From assembly GCA_023431345.1 (NCBI GenBank), contig JAEYWK010000092.1, positions 69,524-133,523 on the forward strand: 64,000 bases of DNA, read 5' to 3'. The DNA comes from Pseudomonadota bacterium. Lineage in GTDB: Bacteria; Myxococcota_A; Polyangia; Polyangiales; Polyangiaceae. This document shows positions 8,393 to 19,266 of the stretch, piece by piece; the stretch's first letter is position 1, and each line of letters opens with the position of its first letter. The position numbers were made by a program, and so were the translations under genes. The notes under the pieces were generated by a model. That model was given only the letters and a program-made list of their open reading frames with translations. It did not search any database and was not told the DNA's origin.

Positions 8393-8918
8393 TCAGCCCT
8401 CGACGTCGGCCGCCGACGCAGGCAGGGCGTCGAGGAAGGCGCGCAGGCGCAGCACGCCCCGCAGCTCCGCGCGATAGATGGCCCACGCCGTGATCGGCGC
8501 CGAGGCCCACTCTGGCAGCACCCGCTTCAAGCCGCCGCTCTCCAAGTCGCGCGCGACCAGCCAATCCGGCAGGTAGGCGATGCCGGCGCCGCGAAGCGCC
8601 AAATCGCGCAGCGCGCTCGGCGCGTTGGTGCGAAGCTGCCCGCGCGCGTCGGCGACGTGCATGGCCTCGGGAGCACCTGCGTGCGCGAGCGACCTGCTGC
8701 AGCACGCGCCGACAGTGCTCGTACCACTCCTGACCCGCGTCGGTGACGCGCAGGCGCCGCGTCGAGCGGACGATCAGGCTCGCCCCCAGCTCGGCCTCGA
8801 GCGCCCGCAGCTGGCGGCTCACGGCGGGGAGCGACAGGCGCTGCGCACGCGCCGCCGCCGACAAGCTCTTGCCATCGACCACGCTCACGAACGTGGCCAT
8901 CTGCGCGAGCAGATCCAT
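8393..8918 (-). pseudogene. LysR-family regulator remnant (internal deletion plus frameshift)
   Basis: The first ~75 codons from 8918 encode a complete LysR winged helix-turn-helix (LSAAARAQRLSLPAVSRQL, RSTRRLRVTDAG). Near 8660-8690 the reading frame changes. The next recognisable piece, in another minus frame ending at 8393, is the last ~85 residues of a LysR effector domain (RGQLRTNAPSALRDLALRGAG, LPDWLVARDL). About 110-120 residues of the co-inducer domain expected between these parts are missing. An ORF continues in the first frame to 8322 but its sequence is arginine/alanine shadow. The gene is most likely dead. It lies divergent to an SDR gene that it may once have regulated. Confidence 0.75.
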
Positions 8919-9023
8919 ACGCCCAGCGTGACGGATTCTTTACTTACACGCAAGAATCAATTGCGAGGGCGACGGCTACAGCCGGGCCGGCGCGCACCGC
9001 ATAGTCCAGCGCGAGGTGACCCA

Positions 9024-9761
9024 ATGCAGATCTCGAATTCAATCATGCTCGTGACTGGTGCAAGCCGCGGCTTGGGCCGCGCCCTCGTCTCGGAGAGCCT
9101 GCGCCGAGGAGCGCGCAAGGTGTACGCGGCGGCGCGTGACCCCAGCGTCCTCTCCGCGCTCGTAGCCGCGAGCGAGGGCCGCGTCGTGGCGCTGCAGCTG
9201 GACGTGACGCGCGAAGCCTCGCTGTCGAGCGCGGCCGAGCGCGCTCCCGACGTGACCTTGCTCGTCAACAACGCGGGGGTGCTTGCCTCCTTCGGCTTGC
9301 TCACCAGCAGCAACGACGCCATCGTGCAAGACTTCGCGACCAACTTCTACGGCGTGCTCGCCACCAGCAAGACCTTCTTACCGGCGCTCGAGCGCGCGGC
9401 CGCTCGCGCGTCGGAGGCCGCGATCGTGAACGTGCTGTCGGTCGTATCGCTGGCGAGCATGCCCGCGATCGCGGGCTATTCGGCCTCGAAAGCGGCCGCG
9501 TCGTCCATCACCCAGGCCCTGCGCGCCGATCTCGCCGCGCGGCGGATCGGGGTGCACGGCGTGTTCGCAGGCGCTATCGACACCGACATGACGCGCGGTA
9601 TGGACGTAGCCAAGACCAGCCCTGCTGACGTCGCGCGAGGCATCTTGGACGGCGTCGAGCGCGGGGAAGACGAAATCTTCCCGGACCCGACCTCTCGAGG
9701 AATTCGCGCGGCGTGGCGCGAAGATCCCAAGCAAGTCGAGCGGCAGCTCTCCGGCCTCTAA
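9024..9761 (+). CDS. Short-chain dehydrogenase/reductase
   Basis: A 245-aa classical SDR. The cofactor motif is TGASRGLG near residue 10, followed by NNAG near 84, the catalytic Ser in V-L-S-V-V-S near 137, and Y-x-x-x-K in YSASKAA near 150-154. An NAD(P)-dependent alcohol/ketone oxidoreductase is expected; the substrate is unknown. The start at 9024 is preceded by GAGGTGA with 4-5 nt spacing; the frame is open far upstream but there it only overlaps the lysR remnant. It is monocistronic and ends in a strong hairpin. Loss of the divergent LysR may leave it without its regulator. Confidence 0.9.
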   Translation: MQISNSIMLVTGASRGLGRALVSESLRRGARKVYAAARDPSVLSALVAASEGRVVALQLDVTREASLSSAAERAPDVTLLVNNAGVLASFGLLTSSNDAIVQDFATNFYGVLATSKTFLPALERAAARASEAAIVNVLSVVSLASMPAIAGYSASKAAASSITQALRADLAARRIGVHGVFAGAIDTDMTRGMDVAKTSPADVARGILDGVERGEDEIFPDPTSRGIRAAWREDPKQVERQLSGL

Positions 9762-9783
9762 CGCGACGTGAACCCCAGCAACG

Positions 9784-9810
9784 GCGCCGAGCGGTCGAAC
9801 CGCTCGGCGC
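9784..9810 (+). terminator. Strong hairpin after the SDR gene
   Basis: Perfect 12-bp stem GCGCCGAGCGGT / ACCGCTCGGCGC with a 3-nt CGA loop, 22 nt after the SDR stop. No T-run follows. Confidence 0.65.
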
Positions 9811-9893
9811 TTCAGCCACCACGCTGCCAGCCTCGCGTGGCCGACAGAAAGGCGTCCCGCGCGGCAGACGCTCTCGAGTATGCTGCCGCCCGC

Positions 9894-10553
9894 ATGGCTA
9901 AGGCGAAGGCGAGACCCCGAGTAAAAGAGCAACCAAAAGAGGGCCCCGCCCGCCCCACGGTCAAGGACGTCGAAGGCGACGATCTGGGCGCCGCCGAAAT
10001 GGCGCGCCGCGTGGCAGAGGTCCTCAAGAAGCTCAGGGCTGACCGCCGTTTGTCGCTCGACGACCTCGCGTCGCGCAGCGGCGTCAGCCGCGCTGCCCTC
10101 TCCCAAATCGAAGGCGCGCGCACGAACCCGACCCTGGCCGTGCTGTGGAAGATCGCCGTGGGCCTCGAGATACCGTTCCACGATCTGCTGGGCTCGAGCG
10201 GCGAGCAAGCCGTGCGCGTTCTGCGCGCAGGCGACGCTCCTCCGCTCAAGAGCGGAGACGGACGCATGGAGAGCCGCCTGCTCTCCCCCGGCGGCGCCAG
10301 CAGCGACGTGGAGGTGTACGATCTACGCTTTCAGCCGAAGGCGGTGCACCAGAGCGATCCGCACAGCAAGGGCACGGTGGAGACGTTGATTGTGCTCACC
10401 GGCACGCTGCGCTTGACGGTCGAGGGCTCCGAGCACGAGCTCGGCACGGGTGACTCGGTGTTCTTCCGAGCCGACGTGCCGCACGTCTACGAGAACCGTA
10501 CGGCCCGTGAAATTCGCTGTCTCAACGTCATCCGCTACGCGCGCGGCGGATGA
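9894..10553 (+). CDS. XRE-family regulator with C-terminal cupin domain
   Basis: A 219-aa DNA-binding protein. After a Lys/Arg-rich tail comes a HipB/XRE helix-turn-helix (about residues 38-95; LDDLASRSGVSRAALSQIE). A small-molecule-binding cupin follows at about residues 130-215, with metal-ligand-like residues in SDPHSKGTVE and VPHVYEN. Such proteins usually control amino-acid, polyamine or drug-response genes. The ATG at 9894 is chosen because upstream codons run through the SDR terminator. It converges on the threonine aldolase gene 24 nt away. Confidence 0.88.
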   Translation: MAKAKARPRVKEQPKEGPARPTVKDVEGDDLGAAEMARRVAEVLKKLRADRRLSLDDLASRSGVSRAALSQIEGARTNPTLAVLWKIAVGLEIPFHDLLGSSGEQAVRVLRAGDAPPLKSGDGRMESRLLSPGGASSDVEVYDLRFQPKAVHQSDPHSKGTVETLIVLTGTLRLTVEGSEHELGTGDSVFFRADVPHVYENRTAREIRCLNVIRYARGG

Positions 10554-10577
10554 CGGCCGCCCTCCCCGAGGCTTGCC

Positions 10578-11597
<1,020 letters not shown>

Positions 11598-11708
11598 GGT
11601 CGCCACTCTACGAGGGCCTGACCAGGACGGAAAGTCTCCCACAGCAGACACAAAGGGCGGCTGTCTGAGCGCGAGAAGCGAGCGCGCTTCGCTCTCCGTC
11701 ACGTCAGG
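11598..11708. promoter_or_regulatory. ltaE upstream region with dyad and hairpin
   Basis: This short gap lies upstream of ltaE and downstream of the ABC ATPase gene. It holds the inverted repeat CAGACA (11645-11650) and TGTCTG (11662-11667) with an 11-nt spacer. It also holds an imperfect hairpin at about 11673-11696 that could end the ABC operon on the minus strand. Confidence 0.3.
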
Positions 11709-12497
11709 TCAAGCCGCTCCGCGCCGCTCTGCGAGCAATAGCTCGAAGGCTTCACGCTTGAGCGCCGCAAATTCAGGGCTGGTGAGCAACCCCAATTGGC
11801 GTGGCCGTGGCAACGTCACGCGCAAATCCGCCTTGACGGTCCCGGGGCGGCGCGTGAGCACCACGACCCGGTCGCTCAAGAACACGGCTTCGTCGACGTC
11901 GTGAGTGACGAACACCACCGTCATGTGGAGCTCGTGCCACAGCCGAAGCAGGAGCTCTTGCATGTGCAGGCGAGTCTGCGCGTCGAGGGAGCAGAACGGC
12001 TCATCCATCAAGAGCACGCTCGGGCGGTTGACCAGCACGCGCGCCAGATTCACGCGTTGCTGCATCCCGCCCGAGAGCTGGTGCGGGTAATGGTTGCAGA
12101 ACTCGAGCAGCCCTACGTGCGACAACATCTCACGCGTCGTCTCGATGCGCTCGACCCTCGCGACACGCCGCATCTTGAGCCCGAACTCGACGTTCTGCTG
12201 CACGGTCTTCCACGGGAAGAGCGTGTGCTGCTGGAACACCACGCCGCGATCGGGGCCCGGCGCTCGCACCGCCTGGCCCGCGACCTCGAGCGAGCCGGAG
12301 CTCACGCGTGTGAAGCCAGCGACGGCGCCGATGATGGTCGACTTACCGCAGCCCGACGGCCCGAGGATGCTCAAAAACTCGCCGCAGGCGACCTCGAGGT
12401 CGATGTCACGCAAGGCCTGCACGGCCGTCTTGCCGCTGCCGAAATGGATGTCGACGCCGCGAGCGCGTATCGAGGCGCGGGCCGCGGACAAGGTCAT
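11709..12497 (-). CDS. ABC transporter ATP-binding protein (sulfonate/taurine/nitrate class)
   Basis: The ATPase of an SsuB/TauB/NrtD-type importer, 262 aa. Walker A is GPSGCGKST near residue 49, then VVFQQHTLFPWKTVQQN (Q-loop), the signature LSGGMQQR, Walker B LLMDEPFCSLD and the switch in FVTHDVDEA. The start ATG at 12497 overlaps the permease stop by 4 nt (ATGA). An in-frame ORF continues upstream on the opposite side of that ATG but only shadows the permease. It is the last gene of the operon running from the sigma54 activator at 16860. The LFPWKTVQQNV segment is typical of this subfamily. Confidence 0.92.
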   Translation of the reverse strand: MTLSAARASIRARGVDIHFGSGKTAVQALRDIDLEVACGEFLSILGPSGCGKSTIIGAVAGFTRVSSGSLEVAGQAVRAPGPDRGVVFQQHTLFPWKTVQQNVEFGLKMRRVARVERIETTREMLSHVGLLEFCNHYPHQLSGGMQQRVNLARVLVNRPSVLLMDEPFCSLDAQTRLHMQELLLRLWHELHMTVVFVTHDVDEAVFLSDRVVVLTRRPGTVKADLRVTLPRPRQLGLLTSPEFAALKREAFELLLAERRGAA

Positions 12498-13399
12498 GAG
12501 CGGCTCCCTTCGGGCTCGAACCACGGCATCAGGCGGCGACCGACCGTCTTGATGAGCACGCTGCTGCCCATGCCGAGCACGCCGATCGCGATCATGCCGA
12601 GCACGATGCTGGGGTATTTTTGCAGCGTGTACGCTTCCCAGGTGTAGTACCCAATGCCGTATTGACCGGAGATCATCTCCGCGGTCACGAGCGAAAACCA
12701 CGACGTGCCCATGCCGATGCTGAGGCCCGTGACGATCGAAGGCATGGCCCCCGGCAAGATCACCTCTCGAAAGACGTCGAGCGGCCGCGCCCCCAAGCTG
12801 AGCGAGGCGAACACCAAGCGCTTGTCGAGCGATTCGACGCCGTGCACGGTGCTGAGCAGCACCGGGAAGAACGCGCCGATGAAGGTGATGAAGACCATGC
12901 TCTGCTCGGCAGAGGCGAACAGCAAGATCGCGATGGGGATCCACGCCACGGCTGGGATTGGGCGGATCACCTCGAGCGGCGGGAGCAGCGCCTGCGCGGC
13001 GAGCCGGAAGCGACCGACGAGCAAACCGAGCACCACTGCCAGCGACGCCGCGATGCCGAAGCCCAAGAAAATGCGCGTCACGCTGTTGCCGACGTGGGCC
13101 GCAAACTTCGGCGTCTGCACCAGCTCCGCGAACGCCAGCACGACCTCGCTCGGCGCGGGGATGTTCTCGAAGCGGAAGAACAACTGAAGCTCGTAGCGCG
13201 ACGCCAGCTCCCAGGCCGCGAGCCACGCCGCGATGGACGCGCTACCGATAGCGATCGCGCGGAGCGAGGCGCGCCAGCGCTCGGCGGCGCTGGCGCTTCG
13301 TCGGCTCGAGCTCACGAGCGTCGCATCGTCGAGCTGGGACGCGGCGCTCGGCAGCAGCGAGGCCGCCGCCGAGTCCGACGATTGAACGCTCATACTCAT
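12494..13399 (-). CDS. ABC transporter permease (SsuC/TauC-like)
   Basis: A 301-aa inner-membrane permease with about six hydrophobic segments. The EAA-type cytoplasmic loop is S-L-G-A-R-P-L-D-V-F-R-E-V-I-L-P near residue 210, in the form seen in nitrate/sulfonate/bicarbonate permeases. A roughly 55-residue polar N-terminal tail precedes the first helix. The start ATG at 13399 overlaps the stop of the binding-protein gene by 4 nt. It pairs with the ATPase encoded next. Confidence 0.9.
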   Translation of the reverse strand: MSMSVQSSDSAAASLLPSAASQLDDATLVSSSRRSASAAERWRASLRAIAIGSASIAAWLAAWELASRYELQLFFRFENIPAPSEVVLAFAELVQTPKFAAHVGNSVTRIFLGFGIAASLAVVLGLLVGRFRLAAQALLPPLEVIRPIPAVAWIPIAILLFASAEQSMVFITFIGAFFPVLLSTVHGVESLDKRLVFASLSLGARPLDVFREVILPGAMPSIVTGLSIGMGTSWFSLVTAEMISGQYGIGYYTWEAYTLQKYPSIVLGMIAIGVLGMGSSVLIKTVGRRLMPWFEPEGSRS

Positions 13400-14874
13400 A
13401 GGCTCGCCTGCCCGGGGGCCTTGCGCGCGGCGTCGAAGCCGATCACTTGCCCACCGCCGTTCTTCGACGCCCACGTCTCCGCCGACCTCTTCAGCAGGAA
13501 CGCGGCGAGGCCGCGGGGACCACGCACGTACCAAACCTTGTCGGCGAACAGCTTGTTGCCTGTCTCACGGTCGTGCACGAAGGTGACGCGCACGGCCTTG
13601 CCCTCCTGCTGCAGCTGGGCAAGCGCCGCGAAGGTAGCTTCGGGAGAGCTGTAGAGTCGAACCTTCGGCTCACCCTTGACCCAGATTTGACCGGCCAGCG
13701 TCGGCTCCGTGACCGGCTGCTGAGTATCGACGGCGTTTCCTACGAACGGAAGCGCCGCGTAGTCGCTCAGGCGAGCGTCGTAGTCGAGGCCGAATTCGGT
13801 CGCCGCCTGTCGGATGAAGCGGTCTGTCACGTAGCGGTCGACGTCGATCTCTCGGGTGACCTTCTTGAGCACCTTCAGCGACTCTTGAGCCTTGGCGATG
13901 GCGTTCGTGTGCTCTGGCTTCAGCGTAAAATCGCGGGTTTGAATGCCGTTCGGCCCGTGGAAGGCGTAGTAGACTTCGGCGTCGACGCCGGTCCATCGCG
14001 CGAGCTTCTCCGATAGCCCTTCCGGGTCCTCGCGGTAGAGGCGGTCCGCTTCCAGGGTGGCCTTCAAGAAGGCGACCACGACCTCTGGATACTTCGCCGC
14101 GTAGTCCGAGCGCACTTGGACGCCGTGAGTGGTGGTGACGCCCGTCGAGCTGCCGTCGTAGATCTTCTTGGCGAAGCCGCGAAAAGGGAACAGCTCACCG
14201 AAGGGAACGAAGTTGGCGTGTGCGTCGATCTGGTTGGCTTTGAGAGCGCTGCCGCCGACCTCCGGCGTCTGCGTGACGATCTCGACGTCTTTGGTCGGAT
14301 CCCAGCCCAGATCTTGGATGGCGCGGATCAGCATCGCGTGCGCGGTCGAGCCGAACGGCACCGACAGCTTCTTGCCCTTGAGCTCGGAGAGCGACTGCAC
14401 TTTGGACTCCGACGGCACCAGGATCGCGTTACCGGCGCCGTTGATACCTGCCGACAGCGTCGAAATGTAAAGGGACTGGACCTTGTCTCCCGCCGCCTTC
14501 AATGCGGTTGCGCCCAGCACGGACGGGAAATCGGCCATCTGCACGATATCGAGCTGGTTTGCCAGGTATTTGCTGTTCAGCTGCGCGCCCGTTGGTTGGT
14601 TCTCCCACTTGATGTCGTACTTCACGGATTTGTACTTGCCGTCTCGAGGCAAGTACTTCTCGAGCAGCTTCAGCTCCCGCACGATCGGGCCACCGGTCGC
14701 GCAGTTGATGGTGGTGTCTTGCGTACCGATCGCGACGCGAATGGTTTCGACGATGGTCGCCGCTTCGACCGTCGACTTGGCGCTGGGCGAAGCATCAGGC
14801 TCGGACTTCGATCTGCAGCCGAAGAGCAGCGCCAAGGCGGTGAAGCAAAGGAGAGCGAGAGATCTCTGAATCAT
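13396..14874 (-). CDS. Substrate-binding lipoprotein with NosL-like C-terminal domain
   Basis: The 492-aa protein begins with a lipoprotein signal (lipobox LFGC). About 350 residues follow that resemble SsuA/NMT1-type periplasmic binding proteins (V-R-V-A-I-G-T-Q, L-D-I-V-Q-M-A-D-F-P, LKGKKLSVPFGSTAHAML). Unusually, about 110 residues follow the binding domain. They resemble NosL: a DRETG segment, V-W-Y-V, and AETWASKNGGGQVIGF. The family's PMG motif reads PRG here, so the copper-binding methionine may be lost. The ATG at 14874 was chosen over a TTG at 14892. It lies 30 nt downstream of the activator gene and overlaps the permease by 4 nt. The ligand is unknown; the family suggests an oxyanion or sulfonate. 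Confidence 0.85.
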   Translation of the reverse strand: MIQRSLALLCFTALALLFGCRSKSEPDASPSAKSTVEAATIVETIRVAIGTQDTTINCATGGPIVRELKLLEKYLPRDGKYKSVKYDIKWENQPTGAQLNSKYLANQLDIVQMADFPSVLGATALKAAGDKVQSLYISTLSAGINGAGNAILVPSESKVQSLSELKGKKLSVPFGSTAHAMLIRAIQDLGWDPTKDVEIVTQTPEVGGSALKANQIDAHANFVPFGELFPFRGFAKKIYDGSSTGVTTTHGVQVRSDYAAKYPEVVVAFLKATLEADRLYREDPEGLSEKLARWTGVDAEVYYAFHGPNGIQTRDFTLKPEHTNAIAKAQESLKVLKKVTREIDVDRYVTDRFIRQAATEFGLDYDARLSDYAALPFVGNAVDTQQPVTEPTLAGQIWVKGEPKVRLYSSPEATFAALAQLQQEGKAVRVTFVHDRETGNKLFADKVWYVRGPRGLAAFLLKRSAETWASKNGGGQVIGFDAARKAPGQASL

Positions 14875-14904
14875 CGACCTGGCTCGAAGCAAGAGACGCG
14901 CCAG

Positions 14905-16860
14905 TCAACCGGCGAGTCTTCGCCATTCGAGCTCGGTCACCTGCACGAGCTTGGGGAGGAGCTGCAGCCGATACAACGTGTCTGCGATCTGCTGCTGCGA
15001 CGCGACCTGCGCGGCCGTGAGCGCGCCCGTGGTCGGGTGCCGCTTCAGCCAATCGGCGATGGCGCGGGAAGAAATGTTGAGCTGCGCCGAGACGAGCTCC
15101 GCCACCAGCGCCGTGTTGCTCTTGGCCCAATCGACGGCCTTGACGGCGTGCACGAGCAGGTCGTCCACCAGCTCCGGGTACGCCGAGGCGAAGGCGTGAT
15201 TCGCTAGATAATACGCGGTGTTGAGGGTGAGCCCGCGCCCGTCACGCAGCACGCGCGCGCGCGCCGTGTACCGAATGCTCGACAGCAGCGGATCCCAGAT
15301 GACCCACGCGTCCACGTGGCGTGACTCGAAGGCGATCTTCGCCTTCTCGGGCACCGCGAACGTGAGGCGCACGTCGTGATAGTCGACGCCAGCCTCCTCG
15401 AGCGCGCGGATCAGCAGGTAGTGGACGTTCGAGCCGCGCTTGAGCGCGATGCTCCTACCGCGCAGATCGGCCACCCTGCGGATGTCCGAGTCTTCGTGCA
15501 CGACGATGGCCTCCGCTTCGGGAGCGGGCGCTTCTGCGGCGACGTAGACGAACGGCGCTTCGCGGGCCTGGGCGATGACGCTCGGGCAATCACCCACCAC
15601 GCCGAGCGCGACATCACCGGTCTGGATGGCGGCGGCGACCTCCGGCCCTGCCGGAAACTCACACCACTCGACCTGAATGCCTTTGGCCGCCAGCAGGCTG
15701 TCGAACGTGCCCAGAGCCTTCACGACCGTCAGCACCCCGAATTTGTGGTAGCCGAGGCGCACGCGCTGGTGGCGCTCGGTACGGACCGGCGGCTCCGTCA
15801 CGTGGGGGCGGGCGGACGCGGGGGCCTGGCCCAGCTCGCCGTACTGCAGGAGCCGCGCGCGCACCACGTTGCGGCTGATGTCGAGGAGGCGAGCCGTCTT
15901 CAGCTGATTGCGCTGCGAATGGGCGTAGGCCCCACGCATGACGCTCTCTTCGATGCGCTCGAACAGGCGCGCGGGGGGCGCGTCGAAGAGCTTGCTCAGC
16001 GCCGCTTCCAGCAGCGCGAATCCATCGCCGGAGGCGGGCGGGGGCTGGCTGCGGCCCTTGGACCTTCCGGCGTGAATTCGCAGGTCATCGGCGCCCACGA
16101 GGCCGCCCCGCGCGACGAGCAGCGCGTGGTGCATGACGTTCTCGAGCTCGCGAATGTTGCCAGGCCAGGCGTGCTCGAGCAGCCGCTGCGAAGCGCCTTC
16201 ACTGAGCTCCACCTCGCCGAGCTCCAGCTTGCGCTGGTAGACACCGAGGAAGTGCCGGGCCAGCGGCAAGATGTCCCCCGGCCGCTCACGCAGCGGGAGC
16301 AGCTGTAGCTGCGTGACGTTCAGGCGGTAGAACAGGTCCTCGCGAAAATGTCCGGCCGCCATGGCCTCTTCCAAGTCGACGTTGGTCGCCGCGACCAAGC
16401 GCACGTCGATGGGGATGGCGCTGCGAGATCCGAGCCGAACGACCTCGGACTCTTGCAAGACACGCAGCAGCTTGACCTGGAGCGGCAGCGACAGATCACC
16501 CACCTCATCGAGGAAGAGGCTGCCGCGGTGCGCGCTCTCGAACCAGCCGACGCGGCTGCTGGACGCGCCCGTGAAGGCGCCGCGCTCGTGCCCGAAGAGC
16601 TCGCTCTCCACGAGCTGCTCGGCGATCGCGCCGCAATTGACCGGTACGAAAGACTGCTCGCGGCGGCGACTGAGCTGGTGCAGGTGGCGCGCTACGATTT
16701 CTTTGCCCGTACCGGTTTCGCCCGTGATGAGGACGGTGGCGTCGCTCGGCGCGACGCGCTCGATTTCACTCAACAGCGCCCGCGAGCGCGCGTCTTCGAA
16801 GACCAGCGCCTTGGCGCGCACCGTGGGCTGAGCGGCGCTGGGCAGGGTCAAGACGGGCAT
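14905..16860 (-). CDS. Sigma54-dependent activator with C-terminal binding-protein sensor domain
   Basis: A 651-aa bacterial enhancer-binding protein with reversed layout. The AAA+ domain comes first: Walker A GETGTGKE near residue 47, the sigma54-contacting GAFTGA near 96, Walker B LFLDEVGDL near 117, and R-E-D-L-F-Y-R-L-N. A Fis-type helix-turn-helix (KTARLLDISRNVVRARLL) lies near residue 320. Residues about 365-600 then resemble an SsuA-like substrate-binding protein (V-R-L-G-Y-H-K-F-G, VGDCPSV, VADLRGRSIALKRGS). No signal peptide is present, so this domain should sense ligand in the cytoplasm. The family normally has sensor, AAA+, HTH order. The ATG at 16860 is used; a TTG lies 6 nt upstream. 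First gene of the ABC operon; it faces the aprA-like gene. Confidence 0.9.
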   Translation of the reverse strand: MPVLTLPSAAQPTVRAKALVFEDARSRALLSEIERVAPSDATVLITGETGTGKEIVARHLHQLSRRREQSFVPVNCGAIAEQLVESELFGHERGAFTGASSSRVGWFESAHRGSLFLDEVGDLSLPLQVKLLRVLQESEVVRLGSRSAIPIDVRLVAATNVDLEEAMAAGHFREDLFYRLNVTQLQLLPLRERPGDILPLARHFLGVYQRKLELGEVELSEGASQRLLEHAWPGNIRELENVMHHALLVARGGLVGADDLRIHAGRSKGRSQPPPASGDGFALLEAALSKLFDAPPARLFERIEESVMRGAYAHSQRNQLKTARLLDISRNVVRARLLQYGELGQAPASARPHVTEPPVRTERHQRVRLGYHKFGVLTVVKALGTFDSLLAAKGIQVEWCEFPAGPEVAAAIQTGDVALGVVGDCPSVIAQAREAPFVYVAAEAPAPEAEAIVVHEDSDIRRVADLRGRSIALKRGSNVHYLLIRALEEAGVDYHDVRLTFAVPEKAKIAFESRHVDAWVIWDPLLSSIRYTARARVLRDGRGLTLNTAYYLANHAFASAYPELVDDLLVHAVKAVDWAKSNTALVAELVSAQLNISSRAIADWLKRHPTTGALTAAQVASQQQIADTLYRLQLLPKLVQVTELEWRRLAG

Positions 16861-17199
16861 GCGCAAGGCCGTAGCATGGAAACCGGACTAACGTCTATTT
16901 TAACAGACACACGCGAGTTCCTGACGTGTGGGCGGTTCTTTTGTGAGGTCAGACCTCCGTCATAGCGCGAGCTCGTCTCGCATTGCGGACGCAGATTCAC
17001 CGTAGTGCTTGCGTGCTCACGAACAGGCCTGCTGCTCCAGCAGCAGCGCTGCTACCGCCGCAGCACCGCCCCGCACCGCTGTCCCGCCGACCGCTGACTC
17101 ACTGCCCGCCGACCGCGCCGCTGACCGCTTCCCGCCGTGCCACGCGCACGGCGCCATGTCACGCGCACGGCGCGCCTCTTGCAATGGGACTGCCCGAGC
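16861..17199. promoter_or_regulatory. Divergent control region between the activator and aprA-like operons
   Basis: It contains several ordered repeats. These are the inverted repeat CACACG (16908-16913)/CGTGTG (16925-16930) with an 11-nt spacer; the 13-bp palindrome GAGGTC-A-GACCTC (16945-16957); and two exact copies of CACGCGCACGGCGC (17141-17154 and 17160-17173), 19 bp apart. A minus-strand -10-like TAAAAT lies at 16902-16897, about 30 nt before the activator gene. A GG-N10-GC pair at 17169-17182 with TTGCA fits a weak sigma54 -24/-12 element. However, it would leave almost no leader before the ATG at 17200. Confidence 0.45.
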
Positions 17200-18980
<1,781 letters not shown>

Positions 18981-18984
<4 letters not shown>

Positions 18985-19265
18985 GCCAGACCGAAGACCG
19001 TGAAGTCGTGAAGGCCGCGGAAGCGGCGCTCGCCCCACGAGCGCAGACCGCAGCGCGCTTCGACGTGCCCGTGATCGTGAACGAGGAGAAGTGCATCAAG
19101 GGCTGCCGGGTCTGCATCGATTCGTGCCCTGTCGACTGCTTGGCGATAAGCCCCACGACGGGGCGGGCGCACATGCGCTTCGACGAGTGCTGGTACTGCC
19201 TGGCGTGCGAGACCGACTGCCCGAAGGACGCGATCGTGGTAAAAATCCCCTACTTGGTGCGCTGA
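18981..19265 (+). CDS. AprB-like two-cluster [4Fe-4S] ferredoxin
   Basis: A 94-aa iron-sulfur protein. The two clusters are predicted from CIKGCRVCIDSCP (C-x3-C-x2-C-x3-CP) and CWYCLACETDCP (C-x2-C-x2-C-x3-CP). A short N-terminal tail precedes them. Length and the longer first-motif spacing are like the N-terminal ferredoxin part of AprB; the usual C-terminal tail of AprB that wraps around AprA is absent. Its start overlaps the flavoprotein stop by 4 nt, which fits a stoichiometric electron-transfer partner. No membrane anchor is present. Confidence 0.88.
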
Positions 19266-19266
19266 G

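Noticed and set aside
8580..9023. N-terminal extension of the SDR
   Set aside because: It covers the lysR remnant on the other strand and puts 148 non-homologous residues before the Rossmann motif.
11709..13226. Possible fusion protein reading through the ABC ATPase and upstream
   Set aside because: The upstream extension has no ABC or other domain and lies over the permease gene. The ATG at 12497 in a 4-nt overlap is the natural start.
17169..17182. Sigma54 -24/-12 promoter for the aprA-like operon
   Set aside because: GG-N10-GC and TTGCA fit, but the TGGCAC part has mismatches and the predicted start would lie only about 6 nt before the ATG. Kept as a weak candidate, not as a separate feature.
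17137..17199. GTG start 21 codons upstream for the AprA-like protein
   Set aside because: The extra residues come from the repeat-rich control region and do not resemble the family N-terminus. The ATG at 17200 is preferred.
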